From positions 1 to 49,244 of the forward strand of contig JAAGNR010000049.1 of NCBI GenBank assembly GCA_010435995.1: a stretch of 49,244 nt of DNA. Reading direction: 5' to 3'. A model generated the notes under the pieces. The model saw nothing but the letters and a program-made list of their open reading frames with translations. It had not been told where the DNA came from and made no database searches. Origin of the DNA: Ferrovum sp. Lineage in GTDB: Bacteria > Pseudomonadota > Gammaproteobacteria > Burkholderiales > Ferrovaceae. Below, piece after piece: positions 24,731 to 35,598 of this stretch; position 1 is the first letter of the stretch, and every line of letters starts with the position of its first letter. The translations under genes and the position numbers were made by a program.

Positions 24731-26554
24731 TCACTGGGTCTTGTCGTATTTCTGCTGGAGTTCCTCCCAACGCAGGAATGCCTGTTCCAGTTGGTGGGCG
24801 AGTTCGCTCTGCTGCTGACTCAGGCGCTTGACCTCATCGGGGGCATGACGGTAGAGAGACCCGTCCGCCAGTTGCCGGGCCAGTTCGATTTCCTCGTTTT
24901 CCAGGCGGGCGATGGTGTCTGGAAGAGTTTCCAGTTCCTTTTGCTCCTTGTAGGACAATCGCTCGACTGGGGCTTTACGTGGTTTGACCGAAGGGAGCTG
25001 GTTCGTTTTGGCAGTTTCAGAGGATGAACTGACGGGGGATTCCTTGTTTTCCCGAGCCCTTTTTCGTTGGGCCAGGTAACGGATCCAGTCGCTGTAACCC
25101 CCGGCATTCTCCGTGACGACGCCCTGACCCTCCAGGACCATGACCTGGGTGACGACCGCATCCAGAAAGGCGCGGTCATGGCTGACCAGGAACAGGGTGC
25201 CTGGATATTCGATGAGCAGGGATTCCAGCAATTCCAGGGTTTCGATATCCAGGTCGTTGGTGGGTTCGTCCAGGACCAGCACATTGGACGGGCGGGCAAA
25301 CAGGCGCGCCAGGAGCAGGCGGTTGCGTTCCCCCCCGGACAGGGAGGCCACTTTGGCGCGCGCGCGTTCGGGCGGAAACAAAAAGTCGCTGAGATAACTG
25401 ATGACATGTTTGCGCGTTCCGCCGATCTCGATAAAGTCGGATCCTGGACTGATGGTTTCCACCAAAGTGGCCGAAGAGTCCAACTGTTCGCGCCATTGGT
25501 CGAAGTAGGCAATGTTCAGGCGGGTGCCGCTACGCACGATTCCTTCATCGGGGGCATGCAATCCCAACAAGGTCCGTAGCAGAGTGGTTTTTCCCACGCC
25601 ATTGGGTCCCATGATGCCGATCTTGTCGCCGCGCTGGATGCGTGTGGAAAAGCCTTGCACAAGGATCTGGTTATCGTAGCGCAACGTGACCTCCTGCAAT
25701 TCAGCGATCAGTTCCCCGGAGCGGTCCCCGGAATCCACGGCCAGACGGACCGACCCGATCTGATCCCGGCGCAGGGCACGTTCGCGGCGCAGTTCTTCGA
25801 GCCGTCGTACCCGTCCCTCATTGCGGGTGCGACGTGCCTGGACCCCCTTGCGAATCCATACCTCTTCCTGACTGAGCAACTTGTCGAAACGACGCTGTTC
25901 GAGGGCTTCCGAGGCCAGTTGCTCGGCCTTGCGGCGCAGGTAGTCGGCAAAGGATGCACCGAAAGTCGATAACTTGCCTCGATCCAGTTCCACTACGCGG
26001 GTGACGACCTGATCCAGGAAATGTCGGTCATGGGTGATGAACAGTACGGCGCCTGGGAAATTTCTCAAGGCTCCTTCCAGTCGTTCGATGGCCGCTACAT
26101 CCAGATGGTTGGTGGGTTCATCCAGGATCAACAGATCCGGTTCACCGACCAGGGCGCGGGCCAGGGCGACACGTTTTTTCCATCCCCCCGACAGTTGACC
26201 GACCTGTCCTTCCGGGTCGAGTCCCATTTGGGAAAGTTGTCGTTCCACCTGATAGGAGGCCACGGGTAATCCGCACTCGGTCAGCCCTTGGGCCACCGCG
26301 TCAAAGATCGATGATTCGGGGTCCAGTTCGGGTTCTTGCGGAACATACCCCATTCTGAGGCCGGGCTGGCGCCAGACCTTGCCCTCGTCCGGGGTGAGGG
26401 TGCCCAGTACGATGCGTAAGAGGGTGGATTTTCCGCCGCCGTTGCGGCCGATCAGCCCGATACGTTCGCCGGGATCGATCTGAAAGTCGATGTGATCGAG
26501 CAAAGGGTCCAGCCCGAAGGCCAGGGACACAGCATCAAGGAGGATGAGAGGCAT
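24731..26554 (-). CDS. uup: ABC-F family ATPase, Uup-type (mirror copy)
   Basis: Base-for-base mirror of the left-arm uup, transcribed toward the palindrome centre, so that the two copies converge tail to tail 216 bp apart. Both ABC cassettes, the basic linker and the helical tail are intact. A single-copy housekeeping-type gene present twice without one substitution is itself an argument that one arm is not a separate genomic copy. Confidence 0.88.
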   Translation of the reverse strand: MPLILLDAVSLAFGLDPLLDHIDFQIDPGERIGLIGRNGGGKSTLLRIVLGTLTPDEGKVWRQPGLRMGYVPQEPELDPESSIFDAVAQGLTECGLPVASYQVERQLSQMGLDPEGQVGQLSGGWKKRVALARALVGEPDLLILDEPTNHLDVAAIERLEGALRNFPGAVLFITHDRHFLDQVVTRVVELDRGKLSTFGASFADYLRRKAEQLASEALEQRRFDKLLSQEEVWIRKGVQARRTRNEGRVRRLEELRRERALRRDQIGSVRLAVDSGDRSGELIAELQEVTLRYDNQILVQGFSTRIQRGDKIGIMGPNGVGKTTLLRTLLGLHAPDEGIVRSGTRLNIAYFDQWREQLDSSATLVETISPGSDFIEIGGTRKHVISYLSDFLFPPERARAKVASLSGGERNRLLLARLFARPSNVLVLDEPTNDLDIETLELLESLLIEYPGTLFLVSHDRAFLDAVVTQVMVLEGQGVVTENAGGYSDWIRYLAQRKRARENKESPVSSSSETAKTNQLPSVKPRKAPVERLSYKEQKELETLPDTIARLENEEIELARQLADGSLYRHAPDEVKRLSQQQSELAHQLEQAFLRWEELQQKYDKTQ

Positions 26555-26662
26555 GAGCAGAGGATCTTCAAAGTGACGAGCAATAACGCGCGCAGGAGAG
26601 AATGGTACCGCAACGGGTGGGGAGCGCGGGATTTTTGTTTGGGGGTGGCCTCCGGCTGACGC

Positions 26663-27883
26663 TCAGAGGTAGCCCACGGGAATGGCGTCAATTTCCGCCG
26701 ATAGGGGGATATCCTGCTGGCGAAGACACAGTACGGCCCCGTGGCCGACAGGTTGGTTGAGTTTGGCAAGCACGCCAAAATGATGGGTGGAATTTTGGCT
26801 GGGGGTGGCGGATTTTTTGATTTCTAGGGGATAAAGGGTATTGTCTTGTTCAATCAGAAGGTCGATTTCTTTTTGGTCCTTGTCACGATAGAAATAAAAA
26901 TTGGGGGTTTTGCCGTTGTACCAATAGCTCTTCAGCAGTTCAGAGATTACCCAGGTTTCGAGGATGGCTCCAGAAAAGGCTCCGGCTTCCAAGGCTTGCG
27001 AGCTTGACCATCGGGTGAGGTAGGCACAAAGTCCGGTATCCATGAAATATATCTTGGGTGTTTTGATCAGTCGATGGGTCAGGTTGTTATGGTAGGGTTG
27101 CAAGAGGTAGACCAGTCCTGAGGCTTCCAGTGCGGACAGCCAGGCCTTGGTGGTTTTTTGGTCGATGCCGACATCGCGTGCGATATCGGCATGATTCAGA
27201 AGTTGACTGGTGCGGGCAGCGATGACCTGGATGAACCGGTAAAACGCACTTTCGTTGGTGATTTTGATCATCTCCCTGATATCTCGTTGAATGTAGGTTT
27301 GAATATACGAGTTATAGAATAGATCGGTGGAGAGTTCCGGTTCCGAGACGACCCTGGGGTAACTGCCGCGCCAGATGCCGTGATAAAGGGTTTTTAGATC
27401 GATTTCATGCGCTTGGCGACGCGCCTGGCGAAGCCACTCCGTGGTGGGTAGGAAAGGAGGGGCATGATCACCGCGTCCCTGGATTTCTGCCTGAGAGAAG
27501 CCGTTGAGTTCAAGAATGGCGACGCGCCCGGCGAGACTTTCCGTGACGGAGTGCATGAGGTGGAACTTTTGTGAGCCCGTCAACCAAAACAGCCCATTGG
27601 TCTGCCTCTGGTCGACGATCACTTTTATGTGGTGAAACAGGTTTGGCGCGTATTGCACTTCATCGATGAGGAGTGGGGGGGGATATCGCTGCAAAAACAA
27701 GGCGGGATCCGATTCGGCCAAGGTTCTGGCATCCCGGTCATCCAGAGTGACGTAATTTCTTTCTGCCCCAGCGATGCTTTTGAGCAAGGTGGTTTTGCCC
27801 ACCTGACGCGGTCCGGTCAATAAAACCACGGGAAATGTGTGGCTGGCCAACAGGAGGGGTGCTTTGAGGGTTCTCGAACGCAT
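26663..27883 (-). CDS. AAA-family ATPase with C-terminal DUF4143 domain (mirror copy)
   Basis: Second, identical copy of the 406-aa P-loop ATPase (Walker A GPRQVGKTT, PD-(D/E)XK-like C-terminus with EIDLLI and EIKK). It is divergent from the rkpA-like gene starting at 28051, with the dyad and candidate promoter between them. The 108-bp gap to uup holds no clear promoter or terminator, so the two may be co-transcribed. Confidence 0.86.
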   Translation of the reverse strand: MRSRTLKAPLLLASHTFPVVLLTGPRQVGKTTLLKSIAGAERNYVTLDDRDARTLAESDPALFLQRYPPPLLIDEVQYAPNLFHHIKVIVDQRQTNGLFWLTGSQKFHLMHSVTESLAGRVAILELNGFSQAEIQGRGDHAPPFLPTTEWLRQARRQAHEIDLKTLYHGIWRGSYPRVVSEPELSTDLFYNSYIQTYIQRDIREMIKITNESAFYRFIQVIAARTSQLLNHADIARDVGIDQKTTKAWLSALEASGLVYLLQPYHNNLTHRLIKTPKIYFMDTGLCAYLTRWSSSQALEAGAFSGAILETWVISELLKSYWYNGKTPNFYFYRDKDQKEIDLLIEQDNTLYPLEIKKSATPSQNSTHHFGVLAKLNQPVGHGAVLCLRQQDIPLSAEIDAIPVGYL

Positions 27884-27895
27884 GAATTATTCCGG

Positions 27896-27922
27896 CAATA
27901 ATGGAATCAGTTTCCATTATTG
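27896..27922. promoter_or_regulatory. Perfect 11-bp dyad before DUF4143 gene (mirror copy)
   Basis: Mirror of the left-arm dyad: CAATAATGGAA and TTCCATTATTG around a 5-bp loop, here 12 bp upstream of the ATG at 27883 on the minus strand. The candidate promoter for that gene lies at 27916-27944. Confidence 0.55.
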
Positions 27923-27944
27923 GCTATTTTTTGCGGGTAATCAA
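27916..27944 (-). promoter_or_regulatory. Candidate promoter of the DUF4143 ATPase gene (mirror copy)
   Basis: Minus-strand TTGATT, 17-bp spacer and AATAAT; its -10 hexamer falls within the dyad at 27896-27922. Confidence 0.45.
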
Positions 27945-28050
27945 GTTCTCCAACGGGCACCGCAATTGCTCCCTCTGGAATATGGGCACCAATTGTGTTA
28001 GTTTGGAGGCGCGCGACCATTTCCAAAAACCCTCGATGTGAGTTTAGCCT

Positions 28051-31000
28051 TTGTTACAACCGATTGCCATTGTCGGCCTGTCGTTTCGTTTTCCTGGTGA
28101 CATAGAAAGTGAACAGGGTTTTTGGGAAGTGCTTCGCGGCGGTCGGGATGTGGTGACCCGGATCGATCCCGAACGCTGGGCTGTGGGCGAATTGCACGAT
28201 GACCGGCGCAAGGAACCGGGGCGTAGCGTGACCTTCGACGCCGGCGTGTTGTCGCGCATTGACGCCTTTGATGCGGGGTTTTTCGGAATTTCTCCCCGCG
28301 AGGCAGCCTGGCTCGATCCGCAGCAACGCCTGATGCTGGAACTGGCGTGGGAGGCCATGGAGGATGGCGGCATCGTCCCGTCCTCCCTGGCCGGGACCCA
28401 TACTGCCGTCTATGTCGGCATTTCCGGACTGGATTACAGCATGCGCGGGCTGGATGACCTGTCCAGTATGACCGGTTACTCCATGACCGGCAATACCCTG
28501 AGCATTGCGGCCAATCGTCTGTCTTATGTGTTTGATCTGCGGGGTCCTTCCCTGGCGGTGGATACGGCCTGCTCTTCCTCTCTGGTGGCTTTGCACCATG
28601 CCTGCCAAACCCTGCAGGCAGGAGAAGCCGAAACCGCCCTGGTGGGCGGGGTCAACCTGCTGCTTCATCCCTATCCTTTCATCGGTTTCAGCAAGGCTTC
28701 CATGCTGTCGTCTGCCGGTCGGTGCCGGGTGTTTTCCGACGCTGCCACCGGCTATGTCCGCTCCGAAGGGGGAGCCGTACTGCTCTTGATGCCTCTGGAG
28801 CGCGCCCAGGCGGAAGGCCGTCTGATCCACGGGGTGATTCTGGGAACAGGGGTCAATGCCGACGGGGCACGCAAAACCGGGCTGACCATTCCCAGCAGCG
28901 AGGGTCAGGCCGAATTGATGGCGAGCGTGTTGCGGCGCTCCGGTCTGGAGGCTTCTCAAGTGGATTTCGTGGAAGCCCACGGTACCGGCACGGCCATCGG
29001 CGATCCCATCGAGGCTTCTGCCCTCGGTCAGGTGTATGGTGCCGCCCGTTCGCCCGATCATCCTTTGCCCATCGGTTCGGTAAAAAGCAATCTGGGACAC
29101 CTGGAAACGGCCTCGGGCATGGCGGGGCTGGTCAAGACATTGCTGGTGCTCAAGCATGGCCAGATTCCTCCCACTCTTCACTGTCAGACACTCAATCCAA
29201 AGATCGATTTCACCGCCCTCAACCTGCAGGTGGTGACTCGGTCGCAGTCCTTGCCGCCATCCGATCGTCCTCGCATCGCCGGAGTCAATTCCTTTGGTTT
29301 TGGCGGGGCCAATGCCCATGTGCTGGTGCAGGCGGCCCCCCGCGCGGCATTGGCGCCCCTGAATCCCCCCTCCGTTCCGGCACCCGCGTCCCCTTGGCCA
29401 CCCTTGTTTCTTTCGGCGCAGACGGTCCCCGCCCTGCGCGAACTGGCCCTGCGTCATGCCGCCGCTCTCCGTACCCTGACTCCTGAAGACTATTACGACT
29501 GGGCCTACAGTGCCGCCCATCATCGCGCCTGGCTGGAACAGCGTCTGGCGCTCGAACCCTCGTCCCTGGTCACCATGGCAGAAGCCCTCGACTCCTTTGC
29601 CCAGGGGGGCGCAAGCAACGGGATCGTGCGCGAGGAAGGAGCGCCGGGAACGGCGGGGGGAGTGGCTTTCGTGTATACCGGCAATGGTGCCCAATGGGTG
29701 GGGATGGGCCGTCGTTTGTGGGAGGAATCTCCGCGTTTTGGGGAAATTCTGGAGAGTTTTGAAGAACCCCTGGCCGCGCGTGCCGGTTTTTCCCTGCGCG
29801 CCGAACTGTGGGCGGGGGAAGAATCCAGCCGCCTCGACGATACGGCGGTGGCCCAGCCCCTCCTGTTCGTCGTGCAGCTGGCACTGACCCAGTGGCTGCA
29901 GGAACAGGGCGTGGAGCCCATGGCCGTGACCGGGCACAGCGTGGGAGAAGTGGCGGCGGCGTGGGCGGCAGGAATTCTGACGCGGGATCAGGCGTTGGAT
30001 GTCATTTGCGCCCGCAGCGCAGCGCAGGCCACGACTCGGGGTCGGGGACGCATGGCGGCGCTGGGGTTGACGGCTTCCCGGTGGGAGGCCTGGGCGGTGG
30101 AACGGGATTGGAGCGAAGTCGTCATCGCCGGCTACAATGGGCCAGGCAATCTGACGCTGGCAGGGTCGGAGGCGGTTTTGGATCAGGTCAAAGCGGAAGC
30201 GGACGCCCAGGGGGTGTTTTTTCGCAAACTGGATCTCGATTATGCCTTTCACAGCCCCTTCATGGATCCCATCCAGGCGGGACTGGTGCGTTCCCTGGCA
30301 GGGTTGCACCCCCGGCCGGGCCGAAAAATTCTGGTGTCCACCGTGACAGGAAAAGAGATTCAGGGGCAGGAACTGGGGGCGCGTTACTGGTGGGACAATG
30401 TGCGCTGTCCGGTGCAATTTGCCTCGGCCATTGGTACCCTGGCCGATCTGGGGTGCCGTACCTTCATCGAGATCGGTCCCCACGGCATTCTGCAACATTA
30501 CCTCAAGGAATGTTTGGCCTCCCGTGACGGGAGCTATCACATCGCCGCCAGTCAACGGCGTCAGAGCGATGGCCTGAAAGATCTGGAACGCCTGGTTGTG
30601 CGCATCCATCTGTGGGATGCGAGTCCACCCGCGGCCCCCTATTTCCCGACCAAGGGAAAGTTTCTGGATCTCCCTCGCTACCCTTGGCAACGGCAGCGTC
30701 ACTGGCTCCCCAAAACCAGCGAGGGCTATCAGATCATCCAGCGGCAGCGGCGTCATCCGCTGTTGGGATGGCGACTGCAGGAAACCCAGGCGGCCTGGGA
30801 AGTGATTCTGGATCCGGCCAAACAGGCCTGGTTGCAAGATCATCGGGTGGGTCAGGCGCTGGTTCTCCCTGGGGCGGCCTATGTGGAAATGGCTCTGGCC
30901 GCCTCCCGGGAGTGGTTCGGCGCGTCCTCGGCAGAAGTGGAAGAACTGGATATTCTGGCCCCTGTGGTGTTCGATGGCGAACATGGGCGCACCCTGCGTT

Positions 31001-34000
31001 TTGAACTTCACCCTCGTGACGGGCATTTCACCCTTCGCAGCCGTCAGCGGTTGAGCGAGGATGAATGGACCTTGCATGCCTCGGGTCGGCTGTTGGGAGC
31101 CTCCAGTGGTTCTCCCGTCACTTCACTCGGCGGTGAGTTCAAAGGGGCTGTTCAGCAACTGTCCGGTGCCACCCATTACCGCATGACCCACGCCCTCGGC
31201 CTGGACTACGGGCCCACTTTTCAGGGCATCGATACGGTCCGGGTGCAGGGTGACCGGTTGAGCGCCACGCTGCGCTCCGTCCCGTCTCCGGAGGCTGGAG
31301 ATTGGGAGCTGCCGCCCTGGGTGCTGGATCAATGTTTTCAGTCATTGGTGGATTTTTTTCAGGCGGAGATCGAAGGCGGGCGGGGCGTACCCTATCTGCC
31401 GGTGAAGATGGGCCGAGTCAAGGTCTGGCGCCAGACTCCGGTCACCCATTTCGAGGCTCTGCTCAAGCGGCGCCAGGGCCGTTCGGTCACGGCTGACTTC
31501 ACCTTGTGGGACCAAGCAGGACACTGTGTGGCGCAACTGACCGACTGCCGTTTTCGTGCCATGCCCCTGTCGAATGCCCATGACTCGGTCCATGCGGCAT
31601 GTTGGGGTACGGTGGCCGTCCTGTGTCCCGGTGCTCGGGAAGAGAGCCAGTCCCCGCCGGGGAAAGTGGCGCAGTGGGGAGGGCAACTGCGCTCCCTGAT
31701 GCTGACCCAGGAGTCGGACGGCAATCGGCTGGCTTTGTTCCGCGAAGGGCTGCCCCTGTTTGACGCTCTGGCCATGGCGTTTGCCTGCCGGGCTTTTGAC
31801 CAGTTGGGGCAGGAACTCGATGGCTGGGTGCGCGACGATTCCCGTTGCCCGGCACCCCTCCGCCCCTATTTTCACTGGTTGCGACGGCAGCTACAACAGG
31901 AGGGGTGGTTGCAATTAAAGTCCGGGCAGTGGCGCTTGATGTCGGGAGAGTTGCCGCTGCCGGAAGAGATCTGGCGCACCTTGTTGCAGGAATATCCTCA
32001 GGCTTTGCCGGAATTGGTGCAATTGGGGCATGTGGGGCGGCATCTGTCCGATCTGCTGAGCGGGCGAATCGATCTGGTCCCGTTCAAAACCGGGCTGATC
32101 CACAGTCCTTTGACCGAAACCCTGTTCGAAGAAGCGCCGGCCTACAGTGGAATTTTTCGGGCCTTGACCCAGTGGTTGCCCCACTTGGCGAAAGACTGGC
32201 CCCTTCGACGGCGCCTGCGAATTCTGGAAATCGGTCCGGGGACGGCGACCTTGGCCCAATGCCTGAAGGGGGTTCTCCCGGAACGGCTGGACTATGTACT
32301 GGGGCACACAGAGTCGGCAGTGGTGGGACGGTTGCAGGTGGAAGTGGCGGATTATCCCTGGCTCCACGCGGTGCAACTCGATGCCGCAACCCTTGCACCG
32401 ATGGATGCGCCGGCGGTTCCCGGTCATTACGATCTGATCATTCTGCGTCATTGGTTGCATGGCACCGACAATCCGGCGCGCACGGTGGCGGCGGTGAGGC
32501 GCTGGATGGCTCAGGGAGGGGTGTTGATCCTGGCAGAACGGCACGCTGATTTGAGCACCCATCTGAACTACGGCATGGATCCGTCCTGGTGGTCGCCGGA
32601 TGAACCGGATCAGGGGAGGCTGCACGGTCCCCAGGCGTGGCAGGCGGTGCTGGAACATGCCGGGTGGAGGGAAGTGACGGTGGTCACCGAACCCGTCTCA
32701 GGGGAGATGGCCATGGGGTCCTACCTGATGCTGGCCCAAATGTCCGAGCCTGTCTCCTTTGCAGAACCCAGTGTTTCCCCCTCCCGACACTGGGGCTGGC
32801 TCAACCCTTGCCCCCATGAACTGGAAGCCCTGGGGCGACTGTTGCGCTCCCAGGGGGATCAGGTGTGGGTGCCAGATAATCTGGAAGATGAACCCTCTCT
32901 TCCCCCAGAGGTGACTCACTGGGTGTACTTTGCCCCAGCCCCGGAGGGATCGGAGGGGGAGATGACCCCCACCCTGTCGCTTTTTCATCGGGTTCAGGCC
33001 CTGGCCCGGATCCAATCTTCCACGCCGACCCAACTGTGGATCGTGACCCAGGGGGGCAGTCTCCAGACAGACCCGGTTCCCGAGTTCAGTCAACCCGCCC
33101 ATGGGGCGGTCTGGGGGTTGGGACGGGTGCTGATGAACGAATATCCGGACTGGCGGGTGACCCTGCTGGATCTTCAGGCGGAAAATATTTCCGGACCCTC
33201 CTGGGCCGAACGGGTGGTGGAAGAATGGCGTACCCCCGGTGCGGATCAGGAAATCGTGTTGACCCGGGAGGCACGCTATGGCCTGCGCGTCATTCCCCTG
33301 CAAGCGCCCGCGACGAACTGCGCCCCCCATTCCTATCGACTGGATTTCAAGGTGCCGGGACAGTTGCGCAATCTGACCTGGATGCCGATCCCGGATCGCC
33401 CCTTGGGCGACGATGACATCGAGATTCGTCCCCATGCGGTGGGACTCAATTTCCGCGATGTCATGTATGTCCTGGGACTTCTGCCCGATGAGGCGGTAGA
33501 GAAGGGTTTTGCCGGGGCCAGCCTGGGTCTGGAATGTGCCGGTACCGTGCTGCGTGTGGGGTCCGGGGTACATACCTTCCGTGCGGGCGATGAAGTGATG
33601 GGGTTTGGCTCGGCCTGTTTTTCCAGTGTAGTGCGAACCGTTGCGGCGGCGGTGATCCACAAGCCCGCCCATTGGTCCTTTGAAGCCGCCGCCTCGGTGA
33701 CCACGGCTTTCTTTACGGTGTATTACGCCCTTCAACACTTGGCCCAGGTGCAACCGGGAGAACGGGTGCTGATTCATGGCGGAGCCGGGGGGGTAGGCAT
33801 CGCCGCCATCCAGGTGGCCAAGCATCTGGGCGCGGAAATTTTTGCTACCGCAGGCACCGAAGAGAAGCGGGATTTTGTCCATCTGCTGGGGGCCGATCAT
33901 GTCTTTGATTCGCGCACTCTGGACTATGCCGAAGCGATTCTGTCTGCAACCGGGGGGGAAGGGGTGGATGTGGTGCTGAATTCCCTCGCGGGAGAAGCCA

Positions 34001-35598
34001 TCCGTCGCAACCTGCAGGTGCTCAAACCCTTTGGGCGTTTTCTGGAACTGGGTAAACGGGATTTTTTCGAGAACACTCCGCTGGGTCTGCGCCCCTTCAA
34101 GGACAACATCAGTTACTTCGGCATCGATGCCGACCAGATTCTGACGGCGCGCCCCGAACTGGCGGCCAAACTGTTCCGCGAACTGATGGCGCTGTTCCGG
34201 GCCGGCCTGCTCACTCCTTTGCCCTATCGGGTGTTTTCCGGGGAACAGGTGGTGGATGCTTTCCGGACCATGCAACAGGCCCATCATATCGGCAAGATCG
34301 TGGTCACTCTGAAGGATTTTCAACCCCGCTTCGATGCCGCCGTACTGCCGACCCCCGCGCCTCTGTCCCTCAGCGCCGAACGCACCTGGCTCATCACCGG
34401 AGGGATTGCGGGCTTTGGCTTGGCCACGGCGCGCTGGTTGATTGGGCGCGGGGCCCGTCATCTGGTGCTGGTGGGACGGCGCGGTGCTAAAACGCCGGGA
34501 GCCGCCACGGCGCTCGAGGCCCTTCACAAAACCGGGGCCACGGTTCAACTCCTGGCCGCCGATGTCACGGATGAAGACAGTTTGCGCACGGTATTGACCC
34601 ATATTCAGGAAAACCTGCCTCCGCTGGGAGGCGTGGTCCACGCGGCCATGGTGCTGGAGGATGCCTTGCTGGCCAATCAGGACGAGGAAGGGTTTCGCCG
34701 GGTCCTGGCGCCCAAACTGCTTGGCGCCTGGCACCTGCACCGCCTGACGGCCGACATCCCGCTGGAGTATTTCATCCTGTATTCCTCGGTCACCACCCTG
34801 ATCGGAAATCCGGGGCAGGGCAACTATGTGGCGGCCAATGCCTATCTGGAAAGTCTGGCACAACAGCGTCGCGCCCTCGGTCTTCCCGCGCTGTGTATCG
34901 CTTGGGGTCCGGTGGCCGATGCCGGTTATCTGACCACCCACGAGGCGCTGCTGGAAGGGCTGGAAGCCCGCTTGGGAGGAGTTCCCCTCCAGGCTGAGGC
35001 GGCTCTGGATCAAATGGGACAATGGCTGAAAGCCGAGGGGGTGAACTCCTCCTTGACCCTGGCCAATTTTTCCTGGGGCAGCCTGGCGCGTTTTCTTCCC
35101 TCGGCTCAAAGTGCGCGCTTCGATCCCTTGCGCCATTCCCATGACGAGGACGCGGAACAGGAGAGCGGCGATTTTGCCGCCCAGATCGCCGGTAAATCTC
35201 CCCAGGAAGTCCTTGAACGGGTGCGTCATCTGGTGGCCCATGAAGTGGCGCAGGTGCTGTGCATGAAGGCCGACCAACTCGACCCCCAGCGTTCCCTTCA
35301 TGATCTGGGGATGGATTCCCTGATGGCGGTGGAACTGGCGCTGGGACTGGAAAAACGCTGCGGGATTCAACTGCCCGCCATGATCCTCAACGAGGGCCCC
35401 ACCCTGGAGCGCATCAGCGCCCGCATTGCCGAGAAACTGCACTCGAAGCAACCGGACGACTCCGCCCAACCCGGTATGTCGGAACTGGTCGTGGCGTTGG
35501 CGGGGCAGCATGGCGAACAACTCAGCGCCACCCTGGTTGCGGAAACGGTGGAAACCATGCAAGACTTGGCGCGTCGCGCAAGCCGAGGAGCCTCATGA
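28051..35598 (+). CDS. rkpA: Type I polyketide/fatty-acid synthase, fully reducing (RkpA-like, mirror copy)
   Basis: Order KS-AT-DH-MT-like-ER-KR-ACP, identical to the left-arm copy. At the 5' end the frame is preceded by TAG at 28045-28047, so TTG 28051 is the only start before the KS fold begins (PIAIVG at residues 4-9); no strong Shine-Dalgarno is visible. A GTG at 28038 lies one frame off and would encode a short lead peptide if one base were extra. At the 3' end the carrier serine codon is at 35317-35319, followed by a tail of about 90 residues after which the TGA overlaps the ATG of the oxoamine synthase. Confidence 0.9.
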   Translation: MLQPIAIVGLSFRFPGDIESEQGFWEVLRGGRDVVTRIDPERWAVGELHDDRRKEPGRSVTFDAGVLSRIDAFDAGFFGISPREAAWLDPQQRLMLELAWEAMEDGGIVPSSLAGTHTAVYVGISGLDYSMRGLDDLSSMTGYSMTGNTLSIAANRLSYVFDLRGPSLAVDTACSSSLVALHHACQTLQAGEAETALVGGVNLLLHPYPFIGFSKASMLSSAGRCRVFSDAATGYVRSEGGAVLLLMPLERAQAEGRLIHGVILGTGVNADGARKTGLTIPSSEGQAELMASVLRRSGLEASQVDFVEAHGTGTAIGDPIEASALGQVYGAARSPDHPLPIGSVKSNLGHLETASGMAGLVKTLLVLKHGQIPPTLHCQTLNPKIDFTALNLQVVTRSQSLPPSDRPRIAGVNSFGFGGANAHVLVQAAPRAALAPLNPPSVPAPASPWPPLFLSAQTVPALRELALRHAAALRTLTPEDYYDWAYSAAHHRAWLEQRLALEPSSLVTMAEALDSFAQGGASNGIVREEGAPGTAGGVAFVYTGNGAQWVGMGRRLWEESPRFGEILESFEEPLAARAGFSLRAELWAGEESSRLDDTAVAQPLLFVVQLALTQWLQEQGVEPMAVTGHSVGEVAAAWAAGILTRDQALDVICARSAAQATTRGRGRMAALGLTASRWEAWAVERDWSEVVIAGYNGPGNLTLAGSEAVLDQVKAEADAQGVFFRKLDLDYAFHSPFMDPIQAGLVRSLAGLHPRPGRKILVSTVTGKEIQGQELGARYWWDNVRCPVQFASAIGTLADLGCRTFIEIGPHGILQHYLKECLASRDGSYHIAASQRRQSDGLKDLERLVVRIHLWDASPPAAPYFPTKGKFLDLPRYPWQRQRHWLPKTSEGYQIIQRQRRHPLLGWRLQETQAAWEVILDPAKQAWLQDHRVGQALVLPGAAYVEMALAASREWFGASSAEVEELDILAPVVFDGEHGRTLRFELHPRDGHFTLRSRQRLSEDEWTLHASGRLLGASSGSPVTSLGGEFKGAVQQLSGATHYRMTHALGLDYGPTFQGIDTVRVQGDRLSATLRSVPSPEAGDWELPPWVLDQCFQSLVDFFQAEIEGGRGVPYLPVKMGRVKVWRQTPVTHFEALLKRRQGRSVTADFTLWDQAGHCVAQLTDCRFRAMPLSNAHDSVHAACWGTVAVLCPGAREESQSPPGKVAQWGGQLRSLMLTQESDGNRLALFREGLPLFDALAMAFACRAFDQLGQELDGWVRDDSRCPAPLRPYFHWLRRQLQQEGWLQLKSGQWRLMSGELPLPEEIWRTLLQEYPQALPELVQLGHVGRHLSDLLSGRIDLVPFKTGLIHSPLTETLFEEAPAYSGIFRALTQWLPHLAKDWPLRRRLRILEIGPGTATLAQCLKGVLPERLDYVLGHTESAVVGRLQVEVADYPWLHAVQLDAATLAPMDAPAVPGHYDLIILRHWLHGTDNPARTVAAVRRWMAQGGVLILAERHADLSTHLNYGMDPSWWSPDEPDQGRLHGPQAWQAVLEHAGWREVTVVTEPVSGEMAMGSYLMLAQMSEPVSFAEPSVSPSRHWGWLNPCPHELEALGRLLRSQGDQVWVPDNLEDEPSLPPEVTHWVYFAPAPEGSEGEMTPTLSLFHRVQALARIQSSTPTQLWIVTQGGSLQTDPVPEFSQPAHGAVWGLGRVLMNEYPDWRVTLLDLQAENISGPSWAERVVEEWRTPGADQEIVLTREARYGLRVIPLQAPATNCAPHSYRLDFKVPGQLRNLTWMPIPDRPLGDDDIEIRPHAVGLNFRDVMYVLGLLPDEAVEKGFAGASLGLECAGTVLRVGSGVHTFRAGDEVMGFGSACFSSVVRTVAAAVIHKPAHWSFEAAASVTTAFFTVYYALQHLAQVQPGERVLIHGGAGGVGIAAIQVAKHLGAEIFATAGTEEKRDFVHLLGADHVFDSRTLDYAEAILSATGGEGVDVVLNSLAGEAIRRNLQVLKPFGRFLELGKRDFFENTPLGLRPFKDNISYFGIDADQILTARPELAAKLFRELMALFRAGLLTPLPYRVFSGEQVVDAFRTMQQAHHIGKIVVTLKDFQPRFDAAVLPTPAPLSLSAERTWLITGGIAGFGLATARWLIGRGARHLVLVGRRGAKTPGAATALEALHKTGATVQLLAADVTDEDSLRTVLTHIQENLPPLGGVVHAAMVLEDALLANQDEEGFRRVLAPKLLGAWHLHRLTADIPLEYFILYSSVTTLIGNPGQGNYVAANAYLESLAQQRRALGLPALCIAWGPVADAGYLTTHEALLEGLEARLGGVPLQAEAALDQMGQWLKAEGVNSSLTLANFSWGSLARFLPSAQSARFDPLRHSHDEDAEQESGDFAAQIAGKSPQEVLERVRHLVAHEVAQVLCMKADQLDPQRSLHDLGMDSLMAVELALGLEKRCGIQLPAMILNEGPTLERISARIAEKLHSKQPDDSAQPGMSELVVALAGQHGEQLSATLVAETVETMQDLARRASRGAS